Counted from the stretch's first letter, positions 22,750 to 36,427 are shown. The stretch: DNA of 64,000 bases from Moniliella sp. 'wahieum' (GCA_003971905.1 RSEE01000089.1:1-64000), one strand, 5' to 3'. Numbers and translations: made by a program. The notes: generated by a model not told the origin, from the letters alone.

Positions 22750-25700
22750 CTATCCTGTCCGGAACGAGCTAAGCGCGCGAAGTTGGTTTGGACGAGGACG
22801 AGGCGGTTGAAGGTGCAGAGCGAACGGGTGGGATCGGACGGGACCCGGTTTGCCCGATTGGAGCAACGGGTGAGCCTCAACGGCCGCTGGTCCCATCTTA
22901 TCGTAATCCTGCAACAACAAGCGTACCTGTCCCAAGATGGGAGCTGGGAAAGCGCGTTCGTGCATCCGTTCCAGGAGCCACTGAGCTGGTTCGAGGTGGC
23001 CAGCAGAAAGTTCCGTTTGGATCATGGCAATGTACGTTGACGGTTCGCGGAACGTGCGTGCCCAAGGGTTAGTTGGGCTCGGGCGGGACGGGCGGGAGGA
23101 TACGGCGTCCGAGGCAGCAGCGGCAACAGCGTCCGTTTGGCCTGGGAGCAGTTGAGCGTAGTACGAAGGAAGTTTCAACGCATCTTTCTTGTTGCCCTTT
23201 CCGTCGGCCCGGCTGGCATGGTTGCCAATGGCCGCGACCGGTCGGGGGGTCGTTCATTGAAGCAAACACCCTCCTGGCTTCGGTCACACCGTGTTCCCCG
23301 TTGGCGCCAAACGCGCGGATGGCCACATTGGCGTGGTAGGCCGTGAACCGGATGCCCTGGCCGGCCAAGCGCTGAATAAAGTCGAACAGCAAGTCCACAC
23401 GCTTGTGGTGCACGTACACCTCCATCATGGCTTGGTGGCAAACCGCATCAGGGAGAGCTGTAGCGCCGCGCCGGCCCGAGAGGGGTGTGATCGAGTCGTA
23501 GATCCCCTGCGCTTTGGTGAGATCGTTCGCTTAGTACCGTACGAGGTGATGAGAGTGGCAAGGTGCGTGCCCTCGACCGCATTCACCGCTGCAATTTCGT
23601 TAAACGTCTCAATCAGCTTGGCCTCCTCGACTGGCGATCAGTCCGTACGCGTCCAGCAGTAGCTTCCAAGTGTACCCCGAGAAGGAGAGTTTGTGGGCGC
23701 GCATTTTCCAGGTACTCCAGCGCCGAGGCACGATCGCCTTGACGGACGTAATGGCCAATGAGCGTGTTGTACGGAGCAGGCGAGGGACGGAAGTCTGGCG
23801 CCTGTTCCATCAGCTGGAAAAAGTGGAGCGCTTGCTTGATCTCCCACGACGAACAAAGGCATTGACCAACGCACCATACGTGATGGACGAAGGCTTAATC
23901 TTGTGTGCCAGCATCATCTTGTAGTATGCCAGTGCCGTCTCGGCGCGGCGGGCGCGACTGAAGGTAGAGATGATGGTGTTGAAGAGGTAAAGGTTGGGCT
24001 TGACGCCCAAACGGATCGCCTCATCAAACAGTTCTTTCGATACCAGCACCTCGTCCGTCGTCACCTTGCTCGCAGCGATCAGCGACCCGTACGCATCCGC
24101 CGAAGGAATTTGTCCCGCATTGACCAAGAGATGACGGTGCGAGTTGGCCAGGCGGCACTGACCCGAATGCGCGCAGCACAGATCATTGCATTCTCCAACT
24201 CGACCCATGCACTGGCCTGGACACTCGTGCCCTCCAGGCTACGAACCACATGCGAGCCCAAGAGGTAGAGCAGACGCACGTGGTCCATATCTCTCTTCAC
24301 CCCTGTGAGGTTGATCAGCGCAACAATAAAAGGGATGGTGGGGTAAGTGCCCTTGCGTGCGCTCTGAAGGAGCATCTCCACAGCATGCGACCATCACCCT
24401 TACCCCCGCTCGGACCGCCCGAGGTGTAGAGGGTGTGTGCCTGACCACCCAGCTCATCGCTCAGCGTCTTGACCGGGGCGAATTCCAAAGCTGGATCGCT
24501 CGACACGGTCTCGGACGGCTGCACAGGGCCCAGCGCCTTGAGTGCCCGCTCGGACAGCTGCGGCAACTCCGTCTCGGGCTGGGGTGCAGAGAGTTCCTCC
24601 TCACCAGCCGTGGTGTCCCAGGGCTTACTGTGTACCATGCGGAAGTAGGAGGGATTGATCTTTTCCAGCAGCGGGACCACCTCGCTCGGGGTACCGCGCG
24701 GAAAGGATTTCAAACGCCTGCTCCACGTCCGGACGAACAAGGTGAGGGCGCTTCGGCTTAACGTCGGTTTGGACGGCGGCCAACTGGAGCATGGCGGGCG
24801 TAACACGAGCATAGTCCTCCGCCAGCATCCCGAGCCCCGAAGATGTCATACGGGCCAGATCAGGCTCGAGCTGTTGCTCCTCCAGCGCAAAGGCACGGAC
24901 AAGAATCGTCCACTCGTCAGGCGAAAAATGAGTAATCACGTTGTCCCGGTCCTCGGGCTTGATCTGACGGTAGAGCAAGGCGAGCCTGGTGGCCCAAAGG
25001 TAGGCACGCGGCAGTGCCTCCTTCTTGCTCACCACGCGTGCAAGAGCGATGGGTACAGCTGCAGCATGGGGGTAAACGTGTGGAGCGTGGTAGTGAGCAA
25101 GGCGGCGGCCGCGGGGCTAGCCTCATCGGCCGGGATACGCGATTGAGACGGATGAGGTGAAGCATGCGCTTCGCCACAGCCGACAACGTACGCCGCTTCG
25201 TCGGGTTACCGAGAGCGCTCTTCCTCAAAGAGGAACTCTTGCCTTCCACCGGAGCAGACATGATCTGCTGCAAGACATGCGTCAAGAGCGAAGCAGCGTC
25301 GGCAGCCCGGCCGTAACTCATGCACTTGTCCACAAGGAAAAGCAGATTCGAGACAAACTGAGGCACCTTTGGCATTTCCAAAAAGGCGCTGTCCTCTACC
25401 TGGGAGAAGGCAGATCCGACCAAGGACAAGAGCGCATCGGTTTGCGCCTCCATCTTGGCTACCACGGCGGGCGAAAGCAGTTTTTCGATAAAGTCAAGGT
25501 GGGTACGCGTGCCCCCCTGGTGCCTTCACTCAGGTCGTTCGCAATGACCTTGAGCACGCGGGCGTACGAGCCAGTCTTCTGGCCCTCCTCCCAAAGAGTA
25601 CCATCCTCAGCAGTAGCAGCGTCGGCGTACATCTGGGACAAGGAAATGAGGCCCTCCAAGATGGGAGTGCCACGCTCTCCTCTGAGCTAAGCAACGCATT

Positions 25701-27826
25701 GTACCACTCGGTAGCTGTCGGCACACCTGGGTAGCAGCAAGACCAACGAGCATGATGCTCACCGTTTCCCGCGTGGGCGGAGGAGTGTGGAGCCCCAATG
25801 TGGGGTGGGGGTGTTCGGCCTGTTCGTCGAGCATGCGCTTGAAGAGTGCAATGGCGCCCTCAGCATGGCCTAGAAGGAAGTGGGCATGGATCATACCGTT
25901 CCAGACAGAAACAAGGGGTTTGTAGTGCGCAGGGCCGCGTCGCGGAAGACGCCATTCGACTTGTCGACAAACGGAAGCTTCGAACGTTCCTCACGCCCGG
26001 CTGTTCTGGTATCAGGATCCAGGGTCCAGTGGGGCAAAGCAGCATCAAACACGCTCTGGAGCACTTCGAGTGCGTCCGCTTTCCAGCATCATCCTCGCTA
26101 AGAGGAGGAATGAATGTTGCGACAGAGGCTTGCGCGAGTTGACGTTCAGTTCCGAGGGCTTGAGTAGTTTTTTGCCAACAAGGGAGATGAGGATAAGTGA
26201 GAACATCTTGGGCTCAAGGTAGTCCTCTGGCAGCGACTCGTTCTCTGCATCAACGCCAGCACCTCCAACGCAACGCGAGCGTCGCTCCGTCGGGCCGCAA
26301 CCTGCAAAAGGGCATTGTACGCCCACGGGGCATTTGGCTGAAGGTCGGGGTCTGCATTGACGGCATGAAGGAGCGACATGGCAAAGTCAAAGCTGGTCAC
26401 GGGCTTGGAAAGAACCGCGTTGACGTCAGCGGCTCCCTCCTCCACTTGGCCCTCCTCGTACTCGCTCTCCAACGATTCGCCGGCGGATGCTTCCTTGCTT
26501 TCAGGGATAGAAAGCAGCTCATAGAGAGACGGTGGGACCCTGTCGTACGGATTCGTTGCAAGGAACTCGATGATTTGGGCGACGAGTTGTTTGTTGATCC
26601 CGTTGTAAGTAGCGGACCGCGCATCCAGTTGAGTACCTCTTCCTTTGGCAGCATCTGGTCCGAAGGGGCCGAGGAGTTCAACGCGGCAAGAAGGAGGAGA
26701 GTGATGCGCCCATTAAAGAAGTTGGTCCGCTGGTCAACAGGCACTTCTGTGCTTGTTTGAACACCCTTTTGGTCTTCGCCAGCACGTCTTGCGGCCGGCC
26801 TTTCCCGGGAAGCGGAGGAGTTGAAACAATAGCGAGCGCACACTGGTTTCCAAAACGTAATCTTAGCCCGGGTGGAATCATCAAGGGGTGCCATTTTCAC
26901 GCCGCGCGTCCAGGGCGGCTGTTGGACATATCGGCGAGCGAGTCGGAAATGCGCTTGACCAACGCCTCGGTCTCTTCCATGTCAAGCTGGCGTAGCGTAG
27001 CCTGGGTCCTTTGCCGAGCTCATGGGTGTAGGGCGTTCCTCCGGACCCAGGGGGGCGTCGTCGAGAGCGACCGAAGCGTACCCACGCGCCGAGACCCGGG
27101 ACCCCAAGCTGGAGGCACGGGGACGGGTAGCGCGGCTGCGGAATGTGGCAGAAGACTCGTGGGCCACTGCATAGAGCAGCTGCGCGACCGCGGCCGACTG
27201 ACGAACGCGGCGTTGGACCTGGCGCCGAATCACCGGCAGCACGGGAACGGCCTTCTTGCGGTGGGCTGACGGCTCAATCAGTCTTGGACCAGCAGTGTGA
27301 AGATTGGAGAAGAGACGGGTTAGACGTTCTTGAACCTGAGCATTGGAGGGGTTGAGCAAGATGCGTGTCTCGGGCGCGTGCTGCAGGTTGCCGCGGGGGT
27401 GGGCAGAGTGCGCGGCTGGGCGACAACGAGACGCGAGCGGAGGCGGAAAGGGTCTTGTTCCGAGTCATCCGTCTCGGCGAACGCATTTGACGGAAGGTTC
27501 TGCACCGTTGGGCTCTGGGCAAGCAGATGCTACACACAACGCCGGTCAGCAACCAGGGAAAACAGAGAGGAGTATGGGAAACGTACTTGGTAGCTGCCAT
27601 GCCAGGCACCGCTGGTGCTGCCGCCGGCGCCTGCACCGGCCGAGGCGCCAGCAGAGGCGCCGAGGGCAGAGCTAGCACCGGAAGCAGCGGTGGATGCGCC
27701 CGCCACGACGCCACCGACAGTGGCAACGGTGGCAGTGGTGACACCATTGGCGGCATTGGATGCGGCGTTGGCGCCTGCGGCGGCGAAGCGCGCCAGGTGG
27801 ATGGCAAGCTTGGAGGGGAGGGGCAT
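22750..27826 (-). CDS. Large mitochondrial pentatricopeptide-repeat (PPR) protein (frames interrupted)
   Basis: Probable RNA-binding protein for organelle transcript processing or translation. Exon 1 (ATG at 27826) begins 'MPLPSKLAIHLARFAAAG', Ala-rich with few charges, consistent with a mitochondrial presequence followed by an Ala/Gly/Ser linker. A 57-nt intron (27530-27586, GTACGT...GTGTAG) leads to 'HLLAQSPTVQNLPSNAF'. The best PPR pair is at about 23850-24120: 'AYGSLIAASK...KELFDEAIRLGVKP' followed by 'NLYLFNTIISTFSRARRAE' and 'ALAYYKMMLAHKIKPSSI', then 'TYGALVNAFVRRG'. Further repeats occur at 23630-23810 ('YNTLIGHYVRQGDRASALEY'), 23070-23430 and 26045-26470. The frame ends at 22750. With about 5 kb of sequence the protein would be near 1,600 residues. 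More than ten frame changes are present and exon structure beyond the first intron is not certain. Confidence 0.8.
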
Positions 27827-30800
27827 GGTGGGGGACTAGGGAGAAGGGCGGGCTCCACGGGGGCGTGGGGTCCCAGACGGTGGCGGCGGGGGGGCGGCAG
27901 TGGAGGGAGGCTGCCGGGGGGGGAAGACGCCACGGAGGATGGAGCTGGCGGGGCCCAAGACGGCGGTGGCGGTGGTGGGATGGGGGGGATGGATGGATGC
28001 CGACGGGTGAGAACGGCAGTACGTTTTGGACGGCTCCGTCAGCGCCGCTGAGCTCAGCCAGGCGGCTGCCGGGCGGGACAAGCCGGGTGCGTTCCGCCCA
28101 CACTGGCGCCGTGCTGCGGGCGGCGCCTTCCTTCCTTCTCTGCAGGCGTCGAGAAGACTTGCAACCCTACTGCTGCGCGTGGCGGCCGAGCGCAGCTGTG
28201 GCAGGCCAAGTGGCACGTGTCTTGAAGCGGGCACCCGCCCCAGTCTTCCTTTTTTCTCGGCAAAAGACCACAAGTATTGGAGCAAGTACCTCTCGGATGC
28301 GCAGTCGGCCTACTAAGCACGGGGAGGGCAGCTGACACTACTCCCAAGAACCAAAAACAACGTCCAACGAACAAAGCATGCGCACTGAGTACTGACGTGT
28401 CTTGCGACCATCGGAGGCGAGCCAGTGGTGGGTCCGTCGTAGAGAGGGATCTCCACAGGGATCCCTCAGGCCGAGGCCTGACGTTTAATTGCCGGCCCTC
28501 TGCACTCAAATCCTCAGACCGCATGAGGTTGAAGTCATATTATCGTATTTACCGTGGCGATATGAGGTCGCGATAGCGTTCTCTATAGTTGAGGACGTGT
28601 TTGCAGCTTTCATGGAAGAGCTTTAGGGTCCGACACAGAGGGGGGCACTGCAACTGTGGGAGCTCGACCGCTCGTCACCATCATAAGCGCAGGAATGGTC
28701 TGCAGTGGGCGTAATGCTCTCGTCGTATCGCGTGTCGGAAGAGTAGAACAAACGTCGTGCTTGGACGCCGACGAGAAGGAGCCCGCACAGCATCAACTCG
28801 AACTGTGAAGATGCCATACCAGGAGGCAGGGTGTCCTGTCGCATACGTCGTCTCTCACTTTCTCGGGCTTGACATCGGCGGGGTTAGCGACAGGTTAAAC
28901 CCATCAGCAACCTTGCCTCGAGGCCCGATGGCTTCGTTGTGCGCCGCAATGGCGGCCGGACCGGATGGTTGGACAAGGGCTTTAATTCACGACAGACGAA
29001 CGAATGCCAAGAACCGAGGAACGCCAACTATTTCGTCAACACAGAAAGAAGCATGCAGTCAAAGAGAGCGCGGCGATAACGACGGGGTCGGGCACAGCTT
29101 CTGTCTAATGCTTGGTAATAAGCCGCGGCTCGTATGAATGTGGCCTTGAAAAGCAACTGGTGCGTACGGGTGGATGCTGACGACGCGCGATTCCATGATA
29201 CGCATCCACGCGATGAACGGGGAAGGGTTGGGATTGTCTGAGATTTGTTGATGGCAGGCATCTGCGGCGGCGTCATCATTGGAGAACTGATGGATATCAT
29301 GGCGTGGAACAAGCCTGGGGGATGGCGGAGAGATTGATGAGCAGTGTGACATCAGAGCAAGTCACCAACATCCCCAGACGTTTGAGCCGGAGTATTAGAG
29401 GTGCGGGGAACACACCAGGTTCTGACATCTTTGAATGGCCGGGGCGAGTATGGATGAAAATATTGAATGCCGACCGAAAACCTGTGGGATTGAGACGACG
29501 GCGACGAGAACGAATGCAATACGGGCGTTGTATGGTGGAGAGAGTCGGATGCAGGCCCGTAGAGACAGAGTCGGGATGGCGGCGCAGTGCACAGATGCCT
29601 GCTGAGGCGCTGGGGTTGGTTGGATAGGAGGGGGATGATGCCGGTGATGGCGGGGTGCCTGGAATTGCGGACACCCCCCCCCCCCGGCCCCGGGGGCTTG
29701 ATGGTCTTACTTTTGTTGGGGCGGTGGAGAAATATATAGGCCGGTTGTACGTTGTACGAGCCAAGGGTGCCACTGAGTCACCGCGGGTGGCTCGTGTGTT
29801 TTGGCCAACGCCACTTCAGTCCCTCACCTATTATAGGCCGCCTGAGTTTCGTTGTTTTCTCGCTTCTGTTTTTGTTCTACAGCCTAGCCCCTGGAGGCAA
29901 CTGGCTGCTTGATGTTCCTCTGTAGGCGTTGCGGGTTAGCTTAAATCACCACCACCACCAGTGTGATTGCTTCACTCGAGGACCATCAGGCCTCTCAGGA
30001 CTGCAAATCTCACGAAGGGCGGGGTGGGGCATACTATAGACGTATCACTGGTGGGCCTCCGTGTGGCCCGCAGCGTCAAGCTAGCTTCAAGCTTCACTTA
30101 AGGATGGTGACTAGGAAGAAAATCATGACTTGAACGAGACGGTAAATGAACACCTGCTATGCATCTCTCTAAGTGAGTATAATACACGGACAAGAGACGG
30201 CATAAGATAGTGAGTACACGTTCTGAGAGTACTGTGGTACTGAATGGAGCACACGGAGTAGGGAGTCCTAGTGAGACTAGGGAGGGAGTCCAGAGAACTG
30301 ATGCAGCGACCCGAAGAGGCTACAGAGGGTCGGAGAACGGGCGACTGGGGAAGGCGGCCACACAGGGGAGAAAACAGCGAGGAGGTAGGTCATCGGTGGC
30401 GTGATTGAATCGTGTGGGGCGAAGCGGTGGCGTCATTGCGGGGTGTGGAAATACTGTGGGGCAAAATTCAAACAAGACACAGCTAGTGTATAGCAGTGCG
30501 ACGGACATCGGGCAAGCGGGCTGGCGCCTTCGCTTGTGCCTGTTCGCTTTGCTTTCGCATTTGCTTTCTGAGGCCATCGATGATCATGCATTGTTGATCG
30601 AGTTAATCGAATCGGACGTTTACTGACGGGAAAGCATCGACTGTCGCTTGGCGATTGTCCCCGTCTCCACCAGCAGGAGCATCGACTGGTGGCATGGACC
30701 TAAGGCACGCCATCGATCATCGACCATCCTGCACGGACCTCTTCCGCAGCAGCCTGAGACTTCCCTGAAGCACCTTACTTCATCGGTATTAGTTTGTAAG

Positions 30801-31278
30801 TAGTCGGGGTACTACCAAAAGTCAGTATAGTCGCGGCGGCCGACAGTCGTCGGTATTCGGTAGGAGCTGGTGGTCGCTACGTACTACGCGGTGACGGTCA
30901 CCGGTAGCCTTAGGCTCTGTCCTCCACGCAGCCCTGGGCAGCCTCAGACCTCAGGGTCTCAGGTCTCGTCGGCCTCATCCATTATCAACCTCGGGCTGAG
31001 ATCCCATCGATCGATACAATGCAGGCCTCGTCTGGGACCTGTGTGGCCCAGCCCAACACCCATCTCGTGCTTCTCCGGGGCAGCGGTGGCGGTGGAGCAG
31101 TTCGAAGTGGTTTATCTGGCAGAAACCAAGCCATGCAGGGTGGCAAGGATAAAAGATCTAAATGTATGCCCGCACAGTTTACATGAAACCGTTCCCTTCT
31201 CGCCTCTGCATCTGCTTTGCTTTTTTTGCTTCCTCCCCTCCATCCTGCAGAGTCGGAAACGAGCTACCCATCCGCAGC
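27827..31278. other. Long intergenic region, no supported gene
   Basis: The first 700 bp upstream of the PPR gene is GC-rich and open in several frames on both strands, without family motifs. A C12 homopolymer lies at 29674-29685. A minus-strand frame (29297-29773) is uninformative. A (CAC)n tract occurs near 29947. Between 30600 and 31050 there are runs of ATCGAT/GATCATCGA and GGCCTCAG words of the palindrome class. 30210-30300 has repeated 'gagtactgtggtactg' and 'ggagtcctagtgagactagg' words. Confidence 0.4.
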
Positions 31279-33066
31279 ATGCCCACATTCCCCTGGTCGC
31301 GCGCCTCCTCTGCGTCCCCGGAAGCGCCCATCCCAGCGTCGCCCGACGCGGATGAAAAGTTGCGCACCACATCGGCCGACGTTGCATCCCTCTCGGGCAC
31401 GGGAGAACCCATTGAGCCCAACCGGGCCTTATCCCGCCTCAAGCCTGACGGTACCTACCGCGTCACCTTCTACCGCTCCGTGTTTTGGAACATTACAGTG
31501 CTTGGTCTGCTCCTTCTTGGCCCCCGGTCTCTGGGCGGGCTTTCTCTCCTTGGGTGCTGGAGGTGGGATGGACATTAGCACTGTCAATGCGTCCAACTCG
31601 ATCACGTACGTACTTTTACCCCCCTCGCCCCCCTCGTGGCGAACAGAGCCTGCGAAGAAAGGTGAGGCCTGACAACCCCTCTGTTTTGGATGGGTGTAGG
31701 TTTTGTTTGATGGTAGTCACCTGTTTCCTCCAGCCTGCTCTGGTCAAGATTACCAACATCAAGTTTGCCCTGATTTTTGGTACGTGCGGATACGCGCCTT
31801 ATGCCGCTGGGCTCTACGTTCTTTCCAAGGACAACAAGAGCTGGCTCGTAATCCTGGGTGCCACCCTGTGCGGTATCACAGCCGGTACGTTTTGGCGACA
31901 GAGGGGGCGTTGGTGATGGGCTACCCGGAGCGCAAGAAGCAAGGTCGGTACCTTTCGTATTGGTTATGCTACCGGGTCGCAGGCCAGGTGCTTGCGGGGC
32001 TCATCTCACTAGGTTTGAACCACAATTCGCAAGCGGCCTCGGGTGGTGCCATCTCATTCACCACATACAAGGTCTTTATTGCGCTGCAAGCAGCTGGGCC
32101 TTGGCGGGATGCCTCCTCTCGATGCCGAAGAATGTGCAACGCATAGATGGGACGCCAGTTGAGCTTGCTACCACTCAGCACCCCTGGGTGGAAATCCGGT
32201 TGATGGCCAAAACGCTAGTACAACCCAAAGTCTTGCTCCTCTTGCCCATGATTTGGACCTCGACTTTTTCCGAGTCGCTCTGTGGCACCTTCAATGCCAC
32301 GTACTTTACGGTGCGCAGCCGTGCCCTCGCCTCGCTCATGGGGGCGGTGGTGTCGATGATTTCAAACTTGCTGCTGGGCGTGCTATTGGACTACCGACCA
32401 TGGACTATCAACCGCCGTGCCAAGGTAGGCTTTGGGTTGGTGTATGGATGCGCGATGGGGTACTGGATTTACGCAATTGTTGTCATGAACCAGTTCCACA
32501 AACACCATGCCCCTCACTACGATTGGGTCGATGGTAGCTCCACTTGGGGCAAAGGATTTGGCGTCTACCTTATGCTAGAGATCCTCTTCTCGACCATGTA
32601 TGAGAGTACGTTCTGCACCCCCTCCTCCCTCGCCGCTCCTTCCTTCCTTTTTATTCCTGAAGCAAATAGTGCTAACAGATCCTTACATTTGACAACAGTG
32701 AACTACTGGATTGCTTCGGGCTTGTCGGACAACCCAGCGGATCTGATCCGGCTCACTGCCATCATCCGTGGCGTCGAATCGGCGGGCCAGGCCGTGTCGT
32801 ATGGGCTCAACTCGACTGGGTTCCGTCTTGACGGCGTGGCCGGGCTCAACATGGCCCTGTTGGCAGCAAGCATGCCGCTTTGTTATGGGGTGGTGCACAA
32901 GCTCGGCGTCAAGCCGTCGGGAGAAAAGATCCACGAGTTTGCCATGTACGCCTCGGACGACCAAAGGGCCAAGCTCCTTTCGGAACGGGTGCCGCAAGCT
33001 GCTGCCGACGAGAAGGGTGACCAACTTTCCAAAGAACAGGCCTTTGCGGAGGAGCCCCACTTGTAA
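31279..33066 (+). CDS. UNC93-like (DUF895) membrane protein, major-facilitator fold
   Basis: Multi-pass membrane protein of the fungal UNC93/DUF895 family; substrate unknown. The N-terminal tail (MPTFPWSRASSASPEAP...) is Ser/Pro-rich and cytosolic in type. 'TFYRSVFWNITVLGL' leads into the first membrane segment. A 94-nt intron (31606-31699) joins 'NASNSIT' to 'FCLMVVTCFLQPALVKITN'. The family signature is 'WATEGALVMGYPERKKQGR' near 31893-31950, obtained by adding one G at 31894. The second half (32140-33066) is a continuous frame with about six hydrophobic segments. An in-frame intron of about 89 nt near 32608-32699 (GTACGT...ACAACAG) rejoins 'STMYE' to 'MNYWIASGL'. The hydrophilic C-terminal tail ends EEPHL. 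At least three frameshifts occur in the first half. Confidence 0.82.
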
Positions 33067-34037
33067 GGGTCTCTCGACTCGGCGAGCAAGTGGGCGTTAG
33101 CTTTGGTTCTGTTGCTGTATGATACTATGTATACCCCTCCCCTTTCCTCTCTTTTGGTCCAACGAGAGGGTCGAGCCTGTGGCTGCTGTGCATATATATT
33201 CTTCTTGAACGTATTTCCCTTGAAATGTGGTTCCAGGGCTCGGGCCCCTCGCGTTCATTTTTGTCGTCCCTGGTGTCTTGCAGCTCTACGACCATCATGA
33301 AGAACACGCTTTGCCCGGGATTCAAACGCAATATATATTGAGGGTACAACCAGTTGGTGACACTGCACATAGCCTCTTCCTGGGTGCGATACGCACAAGA
33401 TGGGCTGGCTACGCAGAGTCAATTACCCTGGGTACCTTACCCGACCGGTTATAGCTTCCATCTAAACTGGCACGCGCCGAGTTAATTGCGCAGCTGAGGC
33501 GTGGATGCATTGAATCGGCATGCACCAGAGGTAGGGTTAACACTCTCTTGAAACGTTCAGTGTGAGAGCTCCAACGCAGCGTCCCTCTGCCGTGGGATCG
33601 AGCATCGCCGAGCGCGCGCAGACACTCGGCTGGCGGCGGCCACCATCTGCGTCTCCACCCATGGCATCTCGCCCCCGCGCCCCCCGCACACCCCCCGCCG
33701 CCCCCCGCGCCTGGGCCCGCCGCGACGCATCCAACGGCACGCCCATATGGTCCCTCCCAGGGACGCCCCCAAGGGCCTCCGGCACGCTCCCAAGGGCCCC
33801 ACGCACGCCCGCAAGGATCCCAGCAGGCACGCCCACAAGGACCCTATGCACACCCCCAGGCACACCCCAAGGACCCCAAGGACCCCAAGGACCTAAAGGT
33901 CACCAAGGACGTCCCCATGTACATCGAAGCGGAAACCCAGGTGGATACGAACCGGACACCCGGCCGCGCGTCCTGCCGCGCCTCCCCGCCGCCCCCCAAC
34001 ACGCCTGCCTGGCTCTGGGCGCTCGTAGCTCCTTTCC
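33067..34037. other. Intergenic region with Pro-coding-like tandem words
   Basis: The first 470 bp shows no gene. From 33640 to 33900 the DNA is C-rich and composed of diverged 'gcacgcccacaaggaccc'-like words, ending in a 9-bp tandem 'aaggacccc' (33866-33892). It is open in more than one frame on each strand, which reflects composition. It may include the true 5' part of the API5-like gene, but I cannot place a start there. Confidence 0.4.
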
Positions 34038-36427
34038 ATGATCTTCCCTCCCACCTCCCGCCGTTTCCTCTCCTCGCCACCCTCCTTGCCCCCTCCGCTG
34101 CCGCCCCCGCCAATTCCTCTACCAGCCGCGGCAGCCTCAACAGTCATGCGTTTCGCTGGCTCCCACACCACAGCCACGCTCTTCGCCACTTGATCCGCAC
34201 CCTTTCCGCCAGTCTTCGCGTCCCGTCTATCCCTCCCCACAAGCTGAGGAGGCCAAAGAGATCAACTCGATTGCCGGACGAAAGTTGGTCGTTTTCCAAC
34301 TGGTTCGGCTGCTTGGGCTCGCCTCGCTGGCTGCCCACTTTGGCCAAGCAACCGACCGCATCTCTCCCGAGATGCGCAATGGGGTTCTCAACATCCTGTA
34401 CGACTTTTGTGAAAGCTCTCTCGCTCAATCCGTTTCCTCGGCTACCGCGCTCTCGTCGAGATTGCGTTTTCCGACCCCCACGTGGTGCGGCGAAATGTGG
34501 ATGTGTTGATCCAGCTGCTAGTGGTGCCGCACGAGGACGAGAAGCGGACGATCAAAGCAGGATTGCACACATTTCTTCTTTCCAACCAGAGACGACACTG
34601 GGAATGCTGCTGGATCCCGAATCCCTTCAATCACCCAATCTCCGCAACCCCATACTTTCCTTTCTCGTGGAAGCAGCCCAGCCGTTTCCAGATACGAAAC
34701 TGTTGGACGGCATGCCCTCCACGGGGAGGGACGACTTTCCTACGCGCCTGTCCGTTGACTCTGAACTTCAGGCGCTCCTCGCCACTCGTCTTGCTGGAAA
34801 CTCGTCCCTCCCCCTCAAAAGGAGGAAGGGGGGGAAACGCTGGTGGAGTCATTTCTTGCCACTCTTCCTGAGCAAAGGAAGGAGCTGGAGACCATCTCCC
34901 ATCTACTTTTCGGCCCTAGTGGAAACAGTGGGCTTACACTCCTCTGGAACGAACAAGCCAACCCATCTCGTGCTCGTGCGGCCAAAGAGGCACTACTAAA
35001 CTCGTTGTGCTTGCGAGGGGCACAAAAACTAGCGGTAATGATGCATTGCTTGCGCCTCGTCCCGGACGACATGCGGGTCGGACCCGATTCGGGAGAGGCA
35101 GAAGCAGTGTTGGAGGTGTGGAAGGACACACTTCCTCGTCTTGTCGACACTGCAAGCCGCACCCAAGTGGATTCGATGGACACGGATCTGCCCGACCGCC
35201 AAGGCGAGCAGATGGAGCGTGCCATCAAAAGGGTGCTCAAATATCTTCTCCAGGACGAACCTTTGCTCCGCTCCCGTTCGGCCCCCGAGGGGGCAAAAAA
35301 GTGGCCAATGATCAAGTTCTATATGAGAGCTTTCGCATCGGATGTCGGGGGACGAGGGAGAGGCAACCTTGGGGCTCGTGTCAGCGGGGCGTCAAGGTAT
35401 GCTTGATGAGGCTGGCGGCGCTTGCGGCGTTGTCCCGTCGGAAGACTGCCATTCGTCACACGACCATCGGGGCCTATGATTCCAACCTAGCCGAAGTGCT
35501 GTTCGAAGGACTGGCGAGCATCGCGATCCCTCTTGAGGAGTGGGGGTCCCGGGCATACCTTTGCGCTCGAGGGAGCCGAAGCCGCTTTCTGGGGACTTGC
35601 CATGGCTTTGCCTTTAGTACGTTCCTTCCTTTGCTCCTTGCCTGGGTACAAAGCTAATGTTGCGCATTGGATAGCGCCCTCAACGGTCGTTACCCAAGCA
35701 GTGGGTGACGGACAGCGCGGGGGCACAAGAGATCTGTCAACGATGGGCTGAAGTGGCTGTGCGAGGATCGGAGGTTACCCGTCAAGTGGCCAAGATGGGG
35801 GGCAGTGAGAAGGCGTACCTTTCCATTCTGCTTCGGACGATTGAAGGGGTCAGTGCGCAGCTACTCCTTCCTGCGAACGAGCGCGTGGCACTCGATTTGC
35901 CCCCGGTTTGGATTGATGTATCGGCGCCCCTCTCCATTCCAAGTGCGCAGCTCCTCAATGATGCTGGACAGGCAAAACGTCGACGTTCCCCGCTCCTAGT
36001 GACCTCGCCGCCCCTAGTGACGCCCTCTGCTCCCGCAACGGTAGGGGGGAGGCCTATGAGCATCCGTGGTGTGGCAGGGGGCACCAAGCGGGGACGCTCC
36101 GAAGAAAATGTCTGCCTTGTGAATGGGACCTTAACCCCCGTTGTATCCATCAAAGGCAGTGCTGGTCCCGCACCCCTCGTTCCCGTCGACCAGCCCCTGG
36201 ACCAGCCCAGGCCCCTGGACCAGGGCACACCTTCAACCAGGCCCCGCCCATCGCCGTTCGTCTGTCCCATTTCGCGCCCACGGTATCGTCGCATGCAGAG
36301 GCCGGATTCAGTACCCCCTGCTTCGACTAGTGGTAGTTTGTTGGACCGCGTCGAGCCACGGAACCAGAACCTGATGCGGAGGATGGCCACGCACCCGCGT
36401 CTGCACAAGAAGCAACGAAACTACTAA
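34038..36427 (+). CDS. API5-like HEAT-repeat protein (frames interrupted)
   Basis: Probable homologue of apoptosis inhibitor 5 (AAC-11), a nuclear alpha-helical repeat protein. The best evidence is the HEAT-like run 'PEMRNGVLNILYDFCES', then 'FSDPHVVRRNVDVLIQLL', 'DEKRTIKAGLHTFLL' and 'TTLGMLLDPESLQSPNLR'. This follows the API5 order '(R)RNxDVLxQLL...KxALxxxLxxxxxxTLGxL...LR'. Downstream are further helical segments (34840-35400, 35405-35600), a probable intron near 35620-35675 and a disordered, basic, Pro-rich tail (35950-36427) containing 'KRRRSP' and 'GGTKRGRSEE', ending KKQRNY, suitable for nuclear localisation. At least five frame changes are present. The start is uncertain: 34038 is the first plausible ATG in a Pro-rich leader. 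It converges on the Rrm4-like gene with about 220 bp between stops. Symplekin was considered and fits less well. Confidence 0.55.

Noticed and set aside
28026..28316. Possible small gene upstream of the PPR gene
   Set aside because: No ATG at the frame start, open frames on both strands, and no motif. It is probably GC-rich promoter or leader sequence.
33540..34037. Collagen-like or proline-rich protein frame (Gly-Pro-Gln words near 33870)
   Set aside because: The periodicity comes from a 9-bp and a longer C-rich DNA repeat. Several frames on both strands are equally open, and no start or stop arrangement favours one.
34038..36427. Symplekin/Pta1
   Set aside because: The 'RRNVDVLIQLL...TIKAGLHTFL...TTLGML' order fits API5 better, and I could not find the conserved symplekin C-terminal region.
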